NCBI RefSeq assembly: GCF_016744175.1
Contig: NZ_JADGEV010000031.1
Location: 1 to 47,233, forward strand
Direction: 5' to 3'
Length of the DNA stretch: 47,233 nt
Source: Neptunomonas sp.
GTDB taxonomy: Bacteria; Pseudomonadota; Gammaproteobacteria; Pseudomonadales; Balneatricaceae
Shown here in pieces: positions 30,821 to 40,516 of this stretch (positions are counted from its first letter, which is position 1; every line of letters begins with the position of its first letter). Position numbers and translations under genes: made by a program. The notes below the pieces were generated by a model. That model saw nothing but the letters and a program-made list of their open reading frames with translations, was not told the origin of the DNA and did not search any database.

Positions 30821-31852
30821 TCACATAAAACGTAGACAGACCAGTACCAACACCGCCAAGAATGCCGTCTCAGCCAACATCAACACAATCGGTTTCCAGC
30901 CCATTGCAGCCAACTCTTTAAAGGAAGACTTCATCCCCAACCCTACCATTGCCACCACCAAACACCAGCGCGACAGCTCAACCATAGTGGTCGCTACTTC
31001 AGGAACCAAAAAGCCGCCACTGTTAATTGATACGATAATAATAAACGCAACCAAAAAGCCTGGAAGTGGAAAGCCCGTTGGGGTGTTACCTGTATCGGTA
31101 ACACCCCAACGGGATGCAACCAAAGAGATAATTAATACAACGGGCACCAGCATCGATACTCGCAACAGCTTGGTAAACGTAGCCACATCACCAATCTCAT
31201 CCGACATCATATAACCCGCACCAACCACCTGTGCTACATCATGTATGGTCGCACCAAGGAACACGCCACTAGCAGCCGTATCAAGGTCAAACTCGGTAAC
31301 GATAAGCGGATAGGCAATCATCGCAACAGTACTAAGCGCTGTGACACAGATAACCGTAAAAATCAGGTTCTTTTCTGAGTCTTTGTCCTGTGGCAACACC
31401 GCCGCTACCGCTAATGCTGCCGAAGCACCACAGATACCCACAGATGAACCGGTTAAGATACTTTGTGAGCGCCCGAGTTTTAACCAGCTGCCAAGGAGAA
31501 CCCCAAAAAAAATGGTCGCAGGAACAACAAGCAATACGATTACAATCGGTGTAACACCTAAACTCATAAGCTGTTCAACCGTAATTCTGGCTCCCAACAG
31601 CGCTATACCAACACGCAAAACTGTTTTGGCTGAGAACTTAATACCGATAGCACACTGCCCCTCGGTAGACAGATAGTTAAGCGCCATCCCCATGAGCAAC
31701 GAGTACAAAATTACCGGACCACCGTAATGTTCTGATACAAAACTTGCGGCCATAGCAACAACAACACAAAGCGCAAAGCCCGGTATCAGTTGTTGAAATT
31801 TATCACGCCACTGCATAACAAGGCTTTGCTGTTGGTTTATCGAGTTAAACAT
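30821..31852 (-). CDS. YeiH/UPF0324 family membrane transporter
   Basis: A 343-residue inner-membrane protein with about ten hydrophobic segments and the family motifs LRVGIALLGARIT, TGSSVGICGASAALA and LGATIHDVAQVVGAG. The family is annotated as putative sulfate exporters; members are found with sulfonate catabolism genes, but the substrate here is not known. The ATG at 31852 is preferred over a TTG at 31867. The gene stands alone between repeat copy 2 and a 0.56-kb gap, and may not belong to the catabolic cluster beyond it. Confidence 0.88.
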   Translation of the reverse strand: MFNSINQQQSLVMQWRDKFQQLIPGFALCVVVAMAASFVSEHYGGPVILYSLLMGMALNYLSTEGQCAIGIKFSAKTVLRVGIALLGARITVEQLMSLGVTPIVIVLLVVPATIFFGVLLGSWLKLGRSQSILTGSSVGICGASAALAVAAVLPQDKDSEKNLIFTVICVTALSTVAMIAYPLIVTEFDLDTAASGVFLGATIHDVAQVVGAGYMMSDEIGDVATFTKLLRVSMLVPVVLIISLVASRWGVTDTGNTPTGFPLPGFLVAFIIIVSINSGGFLVPEVATTMVELSRWCLVVAMVGLGMKSSFKELAAMGWKPIVLMLAETAFLAVLVLVCLRFM

Positions 31853-32416
31853 GAAATTTTGTTCCAAACTGTGTGGCCATCCGTTTAACCAGTGCGCCTA
31901 CTGTTATTTAAATGCTTTAATATCAACAACATTAAACAGCGGCTCTGGTAATGCAAAGGACCAACTAACCCAGATTGATACAACCAACTCAATAATAATT
32001 GGCATGAGTCAGGCAAAACCAATTCCCAATTAAGAACCATTCATTGAAGGATTATCATATCAGCACCTGAAGAGATCATTTTCGATTCACATCTGGGTTT
32101 TTCTAACCTATACCCCTGAGAAAAACATCAATACACTTTCTACAATAATAAAAAACACTATGTCATCATTGACGACATACCTGACAACACATGAAAATGT
32201 AATGGAAAAACTCAAGCAATATCACGTCCTTAGAAAACATAGACATCCACAATAACTGCATTATCAGACAGTCATAATCCACATAAAAAAAACCTATCTT
32301 ACTTAACCTAAAGTTGTCTAAATCCGCTCAAAAAATCGTTTGTCGCCTTCCCTATTATTACGGCACCATCAGTCATATAGACACTGAGAAATTTTGTAGA
32401 ATAAGGATAAAAAATA
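31853..32416. other. Long non-coding gap between yeiH-like gene and the SDR pair
   Basis: About 560 bp of A/T-rich DNA without a convincing gene on either strand. A 19-bp dyad, ATGTC-N9-GACAT (32160-32178), could be an operator for the divergent promoters. AAGGA lies before the first SDR ATG. Nothing else recognisable. Confidence 0.5.
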
Positions 32417-33184
32417 ATGCGATTCGAAAATAAAATTGCCGTTATTACCGGTGGTGCAGGTGGTGTTGGCCGTACGTTAGTGAGGCTTTTTGCTAGCGAA
32501 GGTGCACGCATCATGATTGCTGATATGAATGAAACGGGCTGTCGGGACGTCGCTGAAGAGGCTCGTGCAATAGGAGCCGACATCGCCTTTTTTGCTGGCA
32601 ACCTACGTGAAAAGGATTATTGCGAGCAGCTGATCGAGGCTACCATCGAGACCTTTGGTGGAATCGACATTTTACTTAACAATGCTGGCGTCATTCCAAG
32701 GGGCACTATTGAAGAAACCACTGATGACATGTGGTCTCTGGCGATGGACGTTAACCTTAATGCCGTCTTTTTCCTGTGCCGTGCAGCCATCCCACATATG
32801 GAAAAACGCGGTGGTGGAGCAATCGTTAATACCTCATCTGTCTGGGGCACTCACCCAGGGCCTGCGCACGTTGCTTATTGCACAAGTAAGGGCGCCGTTG
32901 CAGCACTGACTAAAAATTTGGGACGTGACTGTGCGCCTATGAAAATACGCGTTAATGCGGTCTGCCCGCATGAGATCAATACACCGATGATTAGAAGTGG
33001 ATTTGAGCGTCGCGGTCTTGATCCAGATAAGGCCGTGGAAGAACTTAACAAAACAGTACCGCTTGGGCGTATTGCAGAGCCTGAAGATATCGCTGATGTA
33101 ATCGCTTTTCTCGCTTCAGATCAGTCGCGTTATATCGCTGGTGAAACCATAGAAGTCACCGGTGCAAAACCGGTATCAGGGTGA
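32417..33184 (+). CDS. Short-chain dehydrogenase/reductase 1
   Basis: A 255-residue classical SDR oxidoreductase. Cofactor motif TGGAGGVG (residues 11-18), NNAG (88-91) and catalytic Ser140/141, Tyr154 and Lys158 (YCTSK) are all present. Asp36 after the second strand suggests NAD preference. The substrate is unknown; position next to a (hydroxy)proline betaine cluster may mean a role on a hydroxylated side compound. It ends 9 bp before the second SDR gene, with which it forms an operon closed by a terminator. Confidence 0.9.
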   Translation: MRFENKIAVITGGAGGVGRTLVRLFASEGARIMIADMNETGCRDVAEEARAIGADIAFFAGNLREKDYCEQLIEATIETFGGIDILLNNAGVIPRGTIEETTDDMWSLAMDVNLNAVFFLCRAAIPHMEKRGGGAIVNTSSVWGTHPGPAHVAYCTSKGAVAALTKNLGRDCAPMKIRVNAVCPHEINTPMIRSGFERRGLDPDKAVEELNKTVPLGRIAEPEDIADVIAFLASDQSRYIAGETIEVTGAKPVSG

Positions 33185-33193
33185 GGATTGATA

Positions 33194-33949
33194 ATGAATC
33201 TACAAGATAAGCTAGCCATTGTCACAGGCGGAGGCCGTGGTATCGGCCGTGGTATAACCGAAAGACTGCTGGCCGCAGGAGCACGGGTATTAATAGCCCA
33301 GCGCCAACCTCTTGATAAAGTTCTACAAAGTCACGCCAAGGTTTTTTATATTCAATCAGACCTGAGCGAGATCGAAGCGCCCTATCAGATCGCATCAGTT
33401 GCTGCAAAGCTTGGGGGCACCGACATTCTTGTTAACAATGCCGGTTTTATGTTCGAGCAACATATAGAGGATATGGACGAAGAAAATTGGGATCGTATGA
33501 TGATCGTCAATATGCGGGCACCGGTGTTTCTTGCTAAAGCGGTGCTGAGTCAGATGCGCGCCAAAGGTAATGCTAGCATCATCAATATTGGCTCTATCGA
33601 AGGCATCGGTGCTAACCCTTATCATGTTGCTTATTGTGGTTCAAAAGCTGGCGTTCACGGTTTCACTCGCGCCTTGGCCATTGATCTGGGTAAAGATGGC
33701 ATCCGCTGTAACTCCATTGCCCCTGGCTGGATTAACTCAGACCTGAGTAATGATTACATTAATGCCCAAGATGATCCGCAGCAAGCCAAGCAAGACCTAC
33801 GCGCGATGCACCCTGTCGGTCGAACCGGTGAGCCTTCTGATATCGGCAGCATGGTCGCTTTTTTAGTGTCTGAGGAAGCAGGATTTATCACCGGCCAAAA
33901 TTTTGTTATCGATGGCGGCAGAACAGCCAAATTACCTCTACCTTTTTGA
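33194..33949 (+). CDS. Short-chain dehydrogenase/reductase 2
   Basis: A 251-residue classical SDR. Cofactor motif TGGGRGIG (residues 11-18), NNAG (81-84) and catalytic Ser134, Tyr147, Lys151 (YCGSK) are intact; the C-terminus ends in FVIDGGR as in many such enzymes. The residue after strand two is Arg/Gln rather than Asp, so it may use NADPH while its partner uses NADH. ATG 33194 follows GAGG. Paired SDRs can interconvert an alcohol's stereochemistry through the ketone; this is only an idea here. Confidence 0.9.
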   Translation: MNLQDKLAIVTGGGRGIGRGITERLLAAGARVLIAQRQPLDKVLQSHAKVFYIQSDLSEIEAPYQIASVAAKLGGTDILVNNAGFMFEQHIEDMDEENWDRMMIVNMRAPVFLAKAVLSQMRAKGNASIINIGSIEGIGANPYHVAYCGSKAGVHGFTRALAIDLGKDGIRCNSIAPGWINSDLSNDYINAQDDPQQAKQDLRAMHPVGRTGEPSDIGSMVAFLVSEEAGFITGQNFVIDGGRTAKLPLPF

Positions 33950-33964
33950 CCTGTACAGACAACA

Positions 33965-33991
33965 AACCGGTAATGAGCATTACCGGTTTTT
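33965..33991 (+). terminator. Bidirectional terminator between SDR 2 and LysR
   Basis: Perfect 10-bp stem AACCGGTAAT with ATTACCGGTT, loop GAGC, followed by TTTTT-type run on the plus strand. Placed between convergent genes. Confidence 0.92.
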
Positions 33992-34028
33992 CTAACGAAC
34001 GAGCCATATATATTATTAAAATGAGCTA

Positions 34029-34973
34029 TCACACTCTAAAAATAGCCGTTTGCTCCAGCAGCCAAGCGCGTAATAACTTCATCTCAGGCTTTTGTGCTAG
34101 ATCTTTACGACAGACAAAATAATGTTTTCGTCCCGGTGCTGAATAACGTTCTGTTACCGGCTGAATAAGCCGCCCATCATCCAACATATCCTGTACCAGA
34201 TGCTGCCAACCAAGGCCAACCCCTACATCCTGCAATACCGCATCCAATAGCATCGGAAAATGGCTAAAAGAGACCTCAGCGCTCACATCAGCACAGTCCA
34301 AGCCTTGCTGATCTAACCAAAATGACCAATCCACTGCAGACCACCATTTCGCATTCCAAAACTTAGCATCCAGCTCAAGTAACGGTAGTTGCATCAACCC
34401 TTCTATAGAGTTGGCTGTTGGGTTAGCCTCAAGAAATGCCGGCGTACAGACAGGAAATACATCCTCCGAAAACAGAAAATCAGACTGGTAAGCGCTGTTA
34501 TCCTCCAATCCAAGCGTAATACCCGCATCAAACTTGTCTGCCATCGCTGGGTTTTCTTCCACGCTGATCAGATGTAGATGGATCTGTGAGTGCACCCTAC
34601 GTAACTGATTAAGACGTGGCACCAGCCACAGCCGTGAAAATGAACTGGTGGCATACAAGTTAATATTGCTTAGGCGAGGGCCTGATTGTATTTCGCAACT
34701 TATAGCCGCTATATCTGCTAGCGAGCGATGCACTGTCTGAAACAGCTTATTACCCTGCTCTGTTAGATCGACTCTTCGATGACTACGCACAAACAGCTCA
34801 ACATCTAATTGCGTTTCCAACTGCTTAACTTGTCGGCTTACCGCAGCCTGACTAACACACAACTCATCTGCTGCTTGTTTAAAACTGCAATACCGTGCCG
34901 CCACTTCAAAAGTGCGCAGCGCAGTCAATGACGGTAGGCCTCTTAACTTCTGTTGCATGAGCTTCTGTTGCAT
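34029..34973 (-). CDS. LysR-family regulator, GcvA type (1)
   Basis: A 314-residue LysR regulator. N-terminal winged helix (LRTFEVAARYCSFKQAADELCVSQAAVSRQVKQLE, shown by SQAAVSRQ) is followed by the ligand-binding domain. The LPSLTALRTFE start is the GcvA-like form, as in the regulator at 43912-44904. The N-terminus contains an odd five-residue tandem (MQQKL twice), so the start may be 34973 or 34958. It is convergent to the SDR genes and lies behind the reductase gene on the same strand, with a terminator between. Likely regulates part of the catabolic cluster. Confidence 0.9.
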   Translation of the reverse strand: MQQKLMQQKLRGLPSLTALRTFEVAARYCSFKQAADELCVSQAAVSRQVKQLETQLDVELFVRSHRRVDLTEQGNKLFQTVHRSLADIAAISCEIQSGPRLSNINLYATSSFSRLWLVPRLNQLRRVHSQIHLHLISVEENPAMADKFDAGITLGLEDNSAYQSDFLFSEDVFPVCTPAFLEANPTANSIEGLMQLPLLELDAKFWNAKWWSAVDWSFWLDQQGLDCADVSAEVSFSHFPMLLDAVLQDVGVGLGWQHLVQDMLDDGRLIQPVTERYSAPGRKHYFVCRKDLAQKPEMKLLRAWLLEQTAIFRV

Positions 34974-35004
34974 AAGTTACTCGAAAAACAGCGCACTTCA
35001 TTAA

Positions 35005-35029
35005 TAAAAAAACAGGGCCGCAGCCCTGT
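35005..35029 (-). terminator. Terminator behind the reductase gene
   Basis: Stem ACAGGGC with GCCCTGT (7 bp), 4-nt loop; on the minus strand it is followed by TTTTTTTATTA. It ends the dapA-like to reductase operon. Confidence 0.88.
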
Positions 35030-35069
35030 ATAAAGTAGTCGTTAATCCTTCTAGCCAAAACTAAACAAA

Positions 35070-36179
35070 CTAGTAATCTATCTCTATATCGCCAGTCACA
35101 TTCGTACAGCAAGATAAGACATACCCTTGCTCGATCTCTTCCTCGCTAATGCCGCCATTTTGAGCCATTTCAAAATCACCGGAAATGACTTTTACTCGAC
35201 AGGCTCCACAGATACCTACACCACATGCCTTAGCGATATTTACCCCAGCCTCATTGGCCGCCTCATTTAGATTAGTACCCAGCGCTACCGCAACCGACTG
35301 GCCCGCTTCGGTAAAGCTAACGTGTACCATCTCTTTAGGCTGTAAGTTTTCAACCTCAGCTGCATCAGCATGCTTTTCTGCCAAAGCAACATCTGCAACG
35401 GGAGTCTCGCCAAAAGATTCTTCATGGTAGCGATCCATATCAAACCCGACACCCTGCAGCATCAACTTAACCGCTTTCATATAGGGAGCTGGACCGCAAC
35501 AAAACACTTCACGCGTCATAAAGTCAGGGGCGATCAAACTCAGCATGTGGTAGTTAAGATAACCACGATAACCATTCCATGCTTGCCCAATCCCTGTCGA
35601 TTCACAAATCAGATGCATCTGGAAATTGTCGACTCGGCTCGACATATATTCCAGCTCACGTGAATAAATTATATCCCTAGGACTGCGGGCACTATGGGCA
35701 AAAACAATGTCTACTTCAGAGTCGGTATCAAACCACCAACGTGCCATTGACATCACGGGAGTAATTCCTACACCACCGGACAATAAGAGTATTTTCTCTG
35801 AGGGGAAATCCATACAGTTAAACTGCCCTACTGGGCCATGAACCGCGATCTGATCACCCGATTTAAGGTTATCATGCAGCCAGTTGGATACCTTGCCGCC
35901 AGACACTCGCTTTACGGTAATTGAAAAGCTATATGGGATCGAAGGCGAGCTAGCAATAGTGTATGAGCGCATCACTCGCTCACCATCAATTTCTAGTTCT
36001 AATGTAACAAACTGCCCCGGTTTGAAGAAAAACAATACCGGCTGATTCATGCCAAAGGTAAAAGTAGTTACATCATGCGTTTCTGCAATGACTTTGACAC
36101 AACGCACCTCATGACGACCGTTTGACCATGTTTGTGTCATCATTGGGTTCATGAAATCGGAGGTATTAAATTCGCTCAT
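35070..36179 (-). CDS. Ferredoxin-type reductase partner of the Rieske oxygenase (GbcB/HpbC type)
   Basis: A 369-residue NAD(P)H-to-oxygenase electron carrier. FAD-binding RSYTIASSP (residues 71-79), NAD-binding GGVGITPVMSM (135-145) and CCGP (227-230) come first. A C-terminal plant-type 2Fe-2S domain has Cys319, Cys324, Cys327 and Cys357. The order FAD, NAD, 2Fe-2S is that of glycine betaine and stachydrine demethylase reductases. Its oxygenase is encoded 10 kb away at 45192. Good AGGAGAG ribosome site. It is last in the four-gene minus-strand operon, 118 bp behind the FAD oxidase. Confidence 0.9.
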   Translation of the reverse strand: MSEFNTSDFMNPMMTQTWSNGRHEVRCVKVIAETHDVTTFTFGMNQPVLFFFKPGQFVTLELEIDGERVMRSYTIASSPSIPYSFSITVKRVSGGKVSNWLHDNLKSGDQIAVHGPVGQFNCMDFPSEKILLLSGGVGITPVMSMARWWFDTDSEVDIVFAHSARSPRDIIYSRELEYMSSRVDNFQMHLICESTGIGQAWNGYRGYLNYHMLSLIAPDFMTREVFCCGPAPYMKAVKLMLQGVGFDMDRYHEESFGETPVADVALAEKHADAAEVENLQPKEMVHVSFTEAGQSVAVALGTNLNEAANEAGVNIAKACGVGICGACRVKVISGDFEMAQNGGISEEEIEQGYVLSCCTNVTGDIEIDY

Positions 36180-36297
36180 TGGCCTCTCCTGGCAGCCTTA
36201 ACAATCTGCCTAATTTATTTTTAATCGCTGTTTTTATAAAAGTTACTTTTACTAACTTCAATGTTTGTAATAGCCAGAATAGTTGAAAAATGCAAAA

Positions 36298-37644
36298 TCA
36301 CAGTTCGATTCCAGCCTGCCACTCTTTCCATTTCATGGTCATATTCGCACCCAGTGAAAGAAAAGGCTCAGGCGGTAGTTTTGAAGGTGCCTGGTGCTCT
36401 AAAAATTCACTCAATAACTCCGACTTACCTAATACGGCTTGTTCTGCTGCCATCATCCCAGACAGAGTACCTTTAACAGTGCCCAAGCCATTCTGGCAAG
36501 CCGCAGACCAAATACGCTGCTCTACCTCACCAAAAGCCGGCATCGAGTTCCAAGATAAACAAAGCCTGCCACCCCAGCGATGCTCAATATCAACATCTTT
36601 CAGCATAGGAAAACGACGAGCGAAAGACCGCTCTTGAAGCTTGGCCGCATTGCGCAAATTACGTTCGGTTACTTCCATGTTCTGATTAAGCGTTGCATGA
36701 TTACGGACCACAACACGGTGTCCGCTTCCCATATAATCGGAACTGCGCCGTACAGTTGTCCCCATCGGGTCTGCCGGTAACACACCCCAATCACTCACAC
36801 CTTTCAGTTGCTTTATTTCTGTGCTGCTCAAAGCACGAGTCATCGACGCATAAGTAAAGACATGCAGCAATTGTCGCGGAAAAAAACCGAACGACTGAAT
36901 ATGTCCATTAACTGCCAAAATCACATTCTTCGCTTTAACTGAGCCGCTAGGCGTGTTCAGTCGGTGCACTTCACCGGTTTCTATTCCGATAACCGGGCTT
37001 TTCTCAAAGAAAATAACCTTACTACTTAAACCTTGTGCGGCCTTACGTACAAAAGCAGCTGGTTGGATCATTACTGCACCAGGTGTAAATAAACCTTGGT
37101 GATAAAATTCAATACCCGTCCAGTTTTTCATCTCTCCAGCATTCATCAACTGATATGTTTCACCCAGAGACTCAAGGTGCTTGCGGTAGCTTTCTATATG
37201 CTGCCCACCTCGGCTTGATCCAGCAGCCGTAACTTTGCCGCAAGGATTAAATACTTCAGGGGCCATCCCGTATTCTTCTGCCATATCACGAGCAAAATCA
37301 ATGGCTGCTCGATTCAAACGAATTTGTTGTAAATCATGCTCATGTGCACCCGCATAGGTTTCAGAATTCAGATCATGGGGAAGATCGATCATAAAACCTG
37401 AATTGCGCCCTGCTGGACCTTCTGCCAAATGGTTTGCTTCAAGCAAAACAATCGACTCATCGCCTACCAGTTGGCTTAACCGACGAGCTGCTGCAAGGCC
37501 AGTAAAGCCACCACCGACAACAACCCAGTCTGCAGTAATATCATCGTTAAGTTGAGGATACCCAGATGCTGCAGGTAATATGCTATTCCAAGCAGCAGGC
37601 CCTGGGTCCTTAGGCAAGCGCTTTACTTGAATATTTTTACTCAT
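36298..37644 (-). CDS. FAD-dependent amino-acid/amine oxidoreductase (DAO family)
   Basis: A 448-residue flavoenzyme with the dinucleotide-binding GGGFTGLAAARRL near residue 43 and a PuuB/OrdL-like DAO fold (GRNSGFMIDLPHD, WGGRLCLSWNSMP). ATG 37644 has AGGAA upstream; a longer frame to 37701 is unlikely. In (hydroxy)proline betaine breakdown two oxidations are needed after the Rieske step: removal of the last N-methyl group and oxidation of the D-imino acid. This enzyme could do either. It resembles polyamine-pathway PuuB too, so the assignment rests on context. Confidence 0.85.
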   Translation of the reverse strand: MSKNIQVKRLPKDPGPAAWNSILPAASGYPQLNDDITADWVVVGGGFTGLAAARRLSQLVGDESIVLLEANHLAEGPAGRNSGFMIDLPHDLNSETYAGAHEHDLQQIRLNRAAIDFARDMAEEYGMAPEVFNPCGKVTAAGSSRGGQHIESYRKHLESLGETYQLMNAGEMKNWTGIEFYHQGLFTPGAVMIQPAAFVRKAAQGLSSKVIFFEKSPVIGIETGEVHRLNTPSGSVKAKNVILAVNGHIQSFGFFPRQLLHVFTYASMTRALSSTEIKQLKGVSDWGVLPADPMGTTVRRSSDYMGSGHRVVVRNHATLNQNMEVTERNLRNAAKLQERSFARRFPMLKDVDIEHRWGGRLCLSWNSMPAFGEVEQRIWSAACQNGLGTVKGTLSGMMAAEQAVLGKSELLSEFLEHQAPSKLPPEPFLSLGANMTMKWKEWQAGIEL

Positions 37645-37714
37645 AAATCGGTTCCTGTCTGAACCGCATAAGCACTTTCGTCGGCGCCTATGCGGATTCA
37701 ATACTGATGATTAC

Positions 37715-39232
37715 TCAGTCAACGCAACCGTCAATGGCATCATCACTCAGGTCGACCCAAATTGTTTTCAGCTCGGTATACTGATCATGGGCATGGATAG
37801 AGTTATCACGACCACCAAAGCCAGACTGCTTATACCCGCCAAACGGTGTTGTAATGTCTCCTTCACCAAAACAATTAACGGTTACCGTACCGGCCTTAAT
37901 CGCTTGAGCAGCGCGCAGGGCTTTTTTCCCGTTCGCAGTAAAGACCGATGCTGCCAATCCATAGTCCGTATCATTGGCAACTTGTATCGCTTCGTCATAG
38001 CTAGCAACTGTGATCACCGACAATACCGGACCAAAAATCTCTTCTTGTGCGAGTTTGTCTTTACTACTGACGCCATCAAATACAGTGGGTTGGATAAAAA
38101 TGCCATCCATTGTTTCGCCACCCAGCACGACTTCATGGCCTGCTAACTTTCCTGCATCAAGGTAACTACTGACTTTAGAAAAGTGCCCAACATCAATCAT
38201 CGCACCTAGCTGCTTAGTTGGGTCCAGTGGATCACCTGTATTCCAATCACGGGAATGAGCTTTGATGCGTTCCAGTAGCTGTTCTTTAACACCTGCTTGG
38301 ACGATCAGGCGAGAGCCTGCAGAACAGTTTTCACCCATATTCCAGAAGGCTGCCGCACAGACTTGCTCAGCAACTTTATCGAGATCTTCAGCATCATCCA
38401 GTACGATACATGGGTTCTTACCCCCCAACTCCAGTACGACTTTCTTGAGATTAGAGTCCGCGGCATAACGCAGAAAACGACGTCCAGTAACGGTGGAACC
38501 TGTAAACGTCACCATATCCACATCCATATGCATACCTAAAGGCTCACCCACGTCTGCGCCACCACCGGTGATCACGTTGAGTACACCTTTGGGTAGGCCT
38601 GCTTCAGCAGCCAGTTCAGCAATACGCAAAGCCGTGAGTGAGGTTTGCTCGGCAGGTTTAACCACCATTGAGCAACCCGCCGCCAGCGCTGGAGCAATTT
38701 TCCATGCCAACATGAGCAGAGGGAAATTCCAAGGCAGTACAGCACCCACAACACCGATGGGTTCACGTACGATCATCGCGATGGCATCAGAGCCGACCGG
38801 TGCCGTTTGATCATAAATTTTATCCGCTGCTTCAGCATGCCAGGTCAGCGTATTAATAAACTCAGGGATATCGATGCCTTCACAATCGGCAATCGGTTTA
38901 CCTGAATCTAAACTTTCCAAAACAGCCAGTTCACGACTGTTCTCTTTAACCAACTTGCAGAGTTTAATAAGCACTTCTTTACGTGCCACCGGATGAAGTT
39001 TACTCCAGCGGCCATCCTCAAAGGCTTCACGCGCTTTGCTGACAGCGAAATCAACATCGTCAGCATTGCAGGCGGCAACATTGGCAAGTAATTCACCGGT
39101 CGCCGGGTTGGTCGTTTCAAATGTATTACCCGATAGCGCCGGGCGAAAACCACCATTGATAAAGCTCATTGCAGGCGGGTTCAGCTGTGCAGCAATCGCT
39201 TTGTATTCTTCCAGAGTTAACAGATCTGACAT
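37715..39232 (-). CDS. Aldehyde dehydrogenase, likely 2-oxoglutarate semialdehyde dehydrogenase
   Basis: A 505-residue NAD(P)-dependent aldehyde dehydrogenase with general base Glu268 (LELGGK), catalytic Cys303 (GENCSAGSR) and the WNFP loop near 168. By sequence it is close to the PuuC-type group. Placed 3 bp behind the DapA-like gene, whose product would give 2-oxoglutarate semialdehyde, it likely makes 2-oxoglutarate. Alternative: gamma-aminobutyraldehyde-type substrates. Complete. Confidence 0.9.
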   Translation of the reverse strand: MSDLLTLEEYKAIAAQLNPPAMSFINGGFRPALSGNTFETTNPATGELLANVAACNADDVDFAVSKAREAFEDGRWSKLHPVARKEVLIKLCKLVKENSRELAVLESLDSGKPIADCEGIDIPEFINTLTWHAEAADKIYDQTAPVGSDAIAMIVREPIGVVGAVLPWNFPLLMLAWKIAPALAAGCSMVVKPAEQTSLTALRIAELAAEAGLPKGVLNVITGGGADVGEPLGMHMDVDMVTFTGSTVTGRRFLRYAADSNLKKVVLELGGKNPCIVLDDAEDLDKVAEQVCAAAFWNMGENCSAGSRLIVQAGVKEQLLERIKAHSRDWNTGDPLDPTKQLGAMIDVGHFSKVSSYLDAGKLAGHEVVLGGETMDGIFIQPTVFDGVSSKDKLAQEEIFGPVLSVITVASYDEAIQVANDTDYGLAASVFTANGKKALRAAQAIKAGTVTVNCFGEGDITTPFGGYKQSGFGGRDNSIHAHDQYTELKTIWVDLSDDAIDGCVD

Positions 39233-39235
39233 GTG

Positions 39236-40222
39236 TTATTCCCCCGCCTGTGTGCTGGCAACTTCAGCTTTTGCTTTGCTGATGTTGGCTTTGATAGTCT
39301 TTACAAATGTGTCTTCTGGCGTTTCAGCGGCGATACCGGCAATGGTTGTTTTCAGTGTTTTGACTACCTGGGCCATTGCTTGTTTTTCATCTTTGTTCAG
39401 GCCACGTAATGGCTTACGCACTTGACCGGACACACGGCCATCCAGTGTTACGCCATGCTTAACGCTCTGGATAAACTTGCCGCCCTGCTCTAATACCCGC
39501 ATGAGTGGCATCATGGCTGACATAATGCGACGCCCCTTGTTGAAGTCGTTTTCAACCACGCAGGCGTTATACAGTGCCAGATGCTCTGTCGGCAGGAAGT
39601 TAGAGCCCGCACACACCCAACTTTTAGCGCCCCAGGCGAAAAACTCCAACGCCTGGTCATCCATACCGCAGGCAACTTGAATGTGCGGATAGTCACGCGC
39701 CAGCATGTGTAAGCGGTTAATATCACCGGAGCTTTCTTTAATACCGCAGAAATTGTTAGAGCGGCCCACACGGTCGAGGAACTCCTCCTCCATATTGACG
39801 CCCATACGATCCGGGTAGTTGTACAACATGATGGGCAGGTCAGCAGCACGATCCACGGCCAGCGCATGCAGCGCCAACTCACGTTGTGTTGGCAACGAAT
39901 AAGGCGGGGTTGCCACCAAAATCACATCCGCCTGATACTTAGCAGCATCTTCCGCCAGTTTTAACGACGCATCTGGATTGATCGAACCGGTACCAAAGAT
40001 AATCTGCAGACTATCGCCACAGATCTCACGAGCGACTTTTAACAGATCAACTCGTTCTTCATGCGTTTCGACATAGTATTCACCGGTGGTACCGCCAATC
40101 ATCAAGCCGTGAACACCCGACGCCTGCAAGTACTGAACATGAGCTGTGTAAGCATCATAGTCGATGGAGTAATCTTCCTTAAACGGAGTGATTACTGGAG
40201 TATAAATTCCTTCGAAGTGCAT
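39236..40222 (-). CDS. DapA-family lyase, likely pyrroline-4-hydroxy-2-carboxylate deaminase
   Basis: A 328-residue class I aldolase-fold enzyme. It has the GGTTGE anion loop (residues 43-48), Tyr136 in MLYNYP and Schiff-base Lys162 in GIKESSGD. Dihydrodipicolinate synthase itself is unlikely because of the catabolic surroundings. In hydroxyproline breakdown a DapA-family deaminase turns pyrroline-4-hydroxy-2-carboxylate into 2-oxoglutarate semialdehyde, the substrate for the dehydrogenase encoded next. It is the first gene of a minus-strand operon (deaminase, dehydrogenase, FAD oxidase, reductase). Confidence 0.85.
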   Translation of the reverse strand: MHFEGIYTPVITPFKEDYSIDYDAYTAHVQYLQASGVHGLMIGGTTGEYYVETHEERVDLLKVAREICGDSLQIIFGTGSINPDASLKLAEDAAKYQADVILVATPPYSLPTQRELALHALAVDRAADLPIMLYNYPDRMGVNMEEEFLDRVGRSNNFCGIKESSGDINRLHMLARDYPHIQVACGMDDQALEFFAWGAKSWVCAGSNFLPTEHLALYNACVVENDFNKGRRIMSAMMPLMRVLEQGGKFIQSVKHGVTLDGRVSGQVRKPLRGLNKDEKQAMAQVVKTLKTTIAGIAAETPEDTFVKTIKANISKAKAEVASTQAGE

Positions 40223-40516
40223 TTAACTCACCTTCGTTATCATTGTTATTGATGGTCGTTTTAAGAGACTAGAAAATCTTAGAGAGACTCATCTGGTTTA
40301 TAAAACAGCTTGGTAAAATGGTAACGAGGGGGGGCAGGACTCCACAATCAACCTTTTATTCGCAGAAAACATAACTTCAGGTTATGAGAGCAAGATCATG
40401 CGACAGGAGACAGCAGCCAAATCTATAGGCTAGCAGAGTAAAAACCAGAGCTTAAAGATGAGGTTTAAGAAGATGAATAGAGGCAAGCTTATCTGCTACG
40501 CCGATTGAATAACCGT

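Noticed and set aside
39511-39882. Minus-strand ORF inside the dapA-like gene, rich in Trp and Cys
   Set aside because: It is a frame-shifted shadow of the lyase gene with no sensible start signal.
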